This document shows, one piece after another, positions 6,188 through 8,334 of a stretch of DNA of 8,334 nucleotides. Where the stretch lies: NCBI GenBank assembly GCA_004195315.1, contig SDWL01000078.1, positions 1 to 8,334 on the forward strand, given 5' to 3'. Both the position numbers and the translations under genes were made by a program. The stretch comes from Lutibacter sp. (GTDB lineage: Bacteria > Bacteroidota > Bacteroidia > Flavobacteriales > Flavobacteriaceae). The notes beneath the pieces are model-generated. The model saw nothing but the letters and a program-made list of their open reading frames with translations. It did no database searches and was not told the DNA's origin. Every line of letters starts with the position of its first letter. Position 1 is the stretch's first letter.

Positions 6188-7822
6188 ATGGCAAAAAATA
6201 TAATTTTTGATATTGAAGCGCGTGACGGTTTAAAACGCGGTGTTGATGCTTTAGCAAATGCAGTTAAAGTAACATTAGGTCCAAAAGGAAGAAATGTTGT
6301 TATAGGAAAAGCTTTTGGCGGGCCTGTAATTACTAAAGATGGTGTAACTGTAGCTAAAGAAATTGAATTAGAAGATCCTTTAGAAAATATGGGAGCTCAA
6401 ATGGTAAAAGAAGTAGCTTCAAGAACCAATGATTTAGCTGGTGATGGTACAACAACTGCAACTGTTTTAGCACAAGCAGTTGTAAAAGAAGGTTTAAAAA
6501 ATGTTGCTGCAGGTGCAAATCCGTTAGATTTAAAACGCGGTATAGACAAAGCTGTTGTAGCAATTGTTAAAAATTTACAAGAACAGTCTCAAGAAGTTGG
6601 GAACAAGTTAGATAAAATCAAACAAGTAGCTTCAATTTCATCAAATAATGATGAAGAAATTGGAGATTTAATTGCACAATCTTTTGAAAAAGTTGGAAAA
6701 GAAGGCGTTATTACTGTTGAAGAAGCAAAAGGAACTTCTACTTATGTAGATATTGTTGAAGGAATGCAATTTGACAGAGGTTATTTATCTCCATATTTTG
6801 TTACCAATGCAGATAAAATGCTAACAGACTTAGAAAATCCTTATATTTTGTTATTTGAAAAGAAAATAGCAAATTTAAAAGATTTATTACCAATTCTAGA
6901 ACCAGTTGCACAAAGCGGAAAACCATTATTAATTATTGCAGAAGATGTTGAAGGTGAGGCTTTAGCTACCTTAGTAATGAACAAATTACGAGGTGCATTA
7001 AAAATTGCTGCAGTAAAAGCTCCAGGTTTTGGTGATAGAAGAAAAGCAATGTTAGAGGATATTGCAATTTTAACAGGAGGAACGGTAATTGCTGAAGAAA
7101 GAGGTTTAACTCTAGAGAAAGCAACTATTGAAATGTTAGGTACTGCTGAAAGAGTTACTATTGATAAAGACAATACTACAATTGTAAATGGGTCAGGAAG
7201 TGCAGATACTATTAAAGCAAGAGTTGCTCAAATTAAAGCTCAAATTGAAACTACAACTTCAGATTACGACAAAGAAAAATTACAGGAGCGTTTAGCTAAA
7301 TTAGCTGGTGGAGTTGCTGTTTTATATGTTGGTGCAGCTAGTGAAGTTGAAATGAAAGAGAAAAAAGATAGAGTTGATGATGCGTTACATGCTACACGTG
7401 CAGCTGTTGAAGAAGGGATTGTTGCTGGAGGAGGAGTTGCTTTAGTAAGAACTATTGAAATTTTAAAAACTCTTACTACTGATAATTTAGACGAATTAAC
7501 TGGAGTTAAAATTTTAGCAAGAGCAATTGAAGAACCATTACGTCAAATAGTTGAAAATGCAGGTGGCGAAGGTTCTGTTGTAGTTGCTAAAGTTATGGAA
7601 GGAAAAGGAGACTTTGGTTATAATGCTAAAACTGGAGAATATACTAAAATGTTAAAGGCTGGTATTATAGATCCTACTAAAGTAACAAGAATTGCGTTAG
7701 AAAATGCAGCTTCTGTTGCCGGTATGATTTTAACAACTGCTTGTTCATTAGTTGACATTAAAGAAGATGGGCCATCTGGTGGAATGCCTCCAATGGGTGG
7801 TGGAATGCCAGGGATGATGTAA
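6188..7822 (+). CDS. groEL: Chaperonin GroEL (Hsp60)
   Basis: ATP-driven folding chaperonin forming a double seven-member ring in the cytoplasm. The 544-residue protein is complete and colinear with the family. The equatorial nucleotide site shows TLGPKGRNVV (29-38) and GDGTTTAT from residue 85, with the catalytic Asp86 equivalent. The apical domain holds YLSPYFVTN, and APGFGDRRKAMLEDIAILTGG follows; the second nucleotide motif is VAGGGVAL. The C-terminus is the flexible Gly-Gly-Met tail (GGMPPMGGGMPGMM). No key residue is missing, and nothing suggests a diverged second copy. The start is preceded by an A-rich tract (AAAATAAAAAAA) with no Shine-Dalgarno. The gene ends at a shared bidirectional terminator with the converging lipoprotein gene. 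Confidence 0.98.
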   Translation: MAKNIIFDIEARDGLKRGVDALANAVKVTLGPKGRNVVIGKAFGGPVITKDGVTVAKEIELEDPLENMGAQMVKEVASRTNDLAGDGTTTATVLAQAVVKEGLKNVAAGANPLDLKRGIDKAVVAIVKNLQEQSQEVGNKLDKIKQVASISSNNDEEIGDLIAQSFEKVGKEGVITVEEAKGTSTYVDIVEGMQFDRGYLSPYFVTNADKMLTDLENPYILLFEKKIANLKDLLPILEPVAQSGKPLLIIAEDVEGEALATLVMNKLRGALKIAAVKAPGFGDRRKAMLEDIAILTGGTVIAEERGLTLEKATIEMLGTAERVTIDKDNTTIVNGSGSADTIKARVAQIKAQIETTTSDYDKEKLQERLAKLAGGVAVLYVGAASEVEMKEKKDRVDDALHATRAAVEEGIVAGGGVALVRTIEILKTLTTDNLDELTGVKILARAIEEPLRQIVENAGGEGSVVVAKVMEGKGDFGYNAKTGEYTKMLKAGIIDPTKVTRIALENAASVAGMILTTACSLVDIKEDGPSGGMPPMGGGMPGMM

Positions 7823-7844
7823 AAATTTAACAAATATATATTAT

Positions 7845-7879
7845 AAAAAAATCCGATGTTTTTAGCATCGGATTTTTTT
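7845..7879. terminator. Bidirectional intrinsic terminator between groEL and the metal-binding lipoprotein gene
   Basis: A perfect 14-bp inverted repeat: A7 plus TCCGATG (7845-7858) and CATCGGA plus T7 (7866-7879), around a 7-base loop (TTTTTAG). The 7-bp core is GC-containing, and the A7/T7 flanks supply a T-tract on both strands, so the one hairpin can end transcription from both converging genes. Confidence 0.93.
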
Positions 7880-7916
7880 GGTTAATAAATTTTGAATTTT
7901 TATTGAATAACTATTT

Positions 7917-8315
7917 TTAAGCTTTACACTCTTTTTTTCCAGGCCCGCACATCTTACATTCTTTCTTCAATGAAGCCATTTCTGATTGGCATTCACATAC
8001 ACCACCTTCACAAGTACATTCACCTGCTTCTTTGCATTTACAATTATCTGCATGTTTGTTTTCTTCTTTGTCAACAGTATTTGCTTTTAAATCCATTTTA
8101 CAAACAGGGCAAGCGCCTGCTTCGTCATATGTTTTTCCATGTTCACAATCCATTGGACATTGGTATACACCTGCTGTAGCTTCTGTTTCATGGTCATGAC
8201 CTTCATGACTTTCATGACTTTCAATTTTAACGTCTTCTTTAACTTCTTCCTTTTTAGTTTCTTTACACGCCGTAAATAATACAACAAATGAGAAGATTGC
8301 TGCAAATGCAAAAAT
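7917..8315 (-). CDS. Heavy-metal-binding-domain lipoprotein with Cys-rich tail, 5' truncated
   Basis: Probably a secreted lipoprotein that binds soft metals such as copper, zinc or mercury; the metal is not shown by the sequence. The true start lies beyond the right adapter. A GTG and five residues (MYKRQ) that appear to begin it are adapter-derived, so the genuine fragment is 132 residues starting IFAFAAIF. It holds the rest of a signal peptide with lipobox FTAC and lipidated Cys17. A His/Glu-rich linker follows (about 33-42, SHESHEGHDH), then a heavy-metal-binding domain at about 51-76: YQCPMDC, GKTYDEAG and ACPVCKMDL, with Cys53, Cys57, Cys69 and Cys72. The C-terminal part has nine more cysteines in CxC and CxxC pairs (NCKC, ECTC, VCEC, ECKMC, KEC), resembling a metallothionein. 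Its 3' end faces groEL across a shared terminator, so it is a separate transcription unit. A role in metal sequestration or as a metallochaperone is inferred. Confidence 0.85.
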   Translation of the reverse strand: MFAFAAIFSFVVLFTACKETKKEEVKEDVKIESHESHEGHDHETEATAGVYQCPMDCEHGKTYDEAGACPVCKMDLKANTVDKEENKHADNCKCKEAGECTCEGGVCECQSEMASLKKECKMCGPGKKECKA

Positions 8316-8334
8316 CTGTCTCTTATACACATCT
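8316..8334 (-). other. Tn5 mosaic-end adapter, inverted (library artefact)
   Basis: The last 19 bases, CTGTCTCTTATACACATCT, are the exact reverse complement of the adapter at 1-19. They replace the real 5' end of the minus-strand lipoprotein gene and create false starts: GTG at 8328-8330 gives MYKRQ in the gene's own frame, and an ATG in another frame gives MCIRDR. Genomic sequence ends at 8315. Confidence 0.97.

Noticed and set aside
8202..8219. Two tandem copies of the 9-base unit TTCATGACT
   Set aside because: It simply encodes the repeated Glu-Ser-His in the His-rich linker, and two copies are too few to treat as a repeat locus.
8087..8332. Second minus-strand frame beginning MCIRDR
   Set aside because: Its start codon lies in the adapter and it reads the metal-binding lipoprotein gene out of frame.
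1..8334. Inverted 19-base ends as a natural transposon or IS
   Set aside because: The ends match the synthetic Tn5 mosaic end, no transposase is encoded, and the interior is chromosomal housekeeping genes cut mid-gene at both edges.

Overview
The window is an AT-rich housekeeping region from a member of the Bacteroidota, most likely Flavobacteriaceae. Several features point there: promoter elements of the TAnnTTTG type, A-rich start regions without Shine-Dalgarno sequences, lipoproteins with short lipoboxes (TSC, QSC, TAC), and the gene order miaB, sigma-54 activator, lptE, TPR protein, secG, groES, groEL. That assignment rests on protein character and recalled gene order, not on a database search. 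Both ends of the window are the 19-base Tn5 mosaic end used in tagmentation libraries (1-19 and, inverted, 8316-8334). The biological sequence is therefore 20-8315, and the gene at each edge is cut by library construction.

Layout: positions 20-1230 (minus strand) hold a secreted LVIVD-repeat lipoprotein that lacks its C-terminus and carries a one-base frameshift in a T5 run at 973-977. A divergent intergenic region (1231-1362) holds promoters for this gene and for miaB. Positions 1363-5730 (plus strand) form a tightly packed run: miaB (tRNA methylthiolation), a GAFTGA-type sigma-54 activator without a sensor domain, an LptE-like LPS-assembly lipoprotein, a one-TPR protein of unknown role, and secG (Sec translocase). 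It ends in a strong hairpin terminator at 5754-5790.

Positions 5787-5889 hold the groES promoter region, with a Bacteroidota-type -7 element, an imperfect inverted repeat and a weak sigma-54-like element. groES and groEL (5890-7822) follow. groEL converges on a minus-strand metal-binding lipoprotein gene (7917-8315, N-terminus cut), with a perfect 14-bp bidirectional terminator between them.

The plus-strand genes share an envelope and protein-biogenesis theme (tRNA modification, Sec export, LPS transport, chaperonin). I see no CRISPR array, insertion sequence, phage gene, tRNA, rRNA or defence system, and no convincing new system. The points most worth checking are the adapter-bounded ends, the frameshift, the cysteine-rich tail of the metal-binding lipoprotein, and the possible regulatory link between the sigma-54 activator and groESL.
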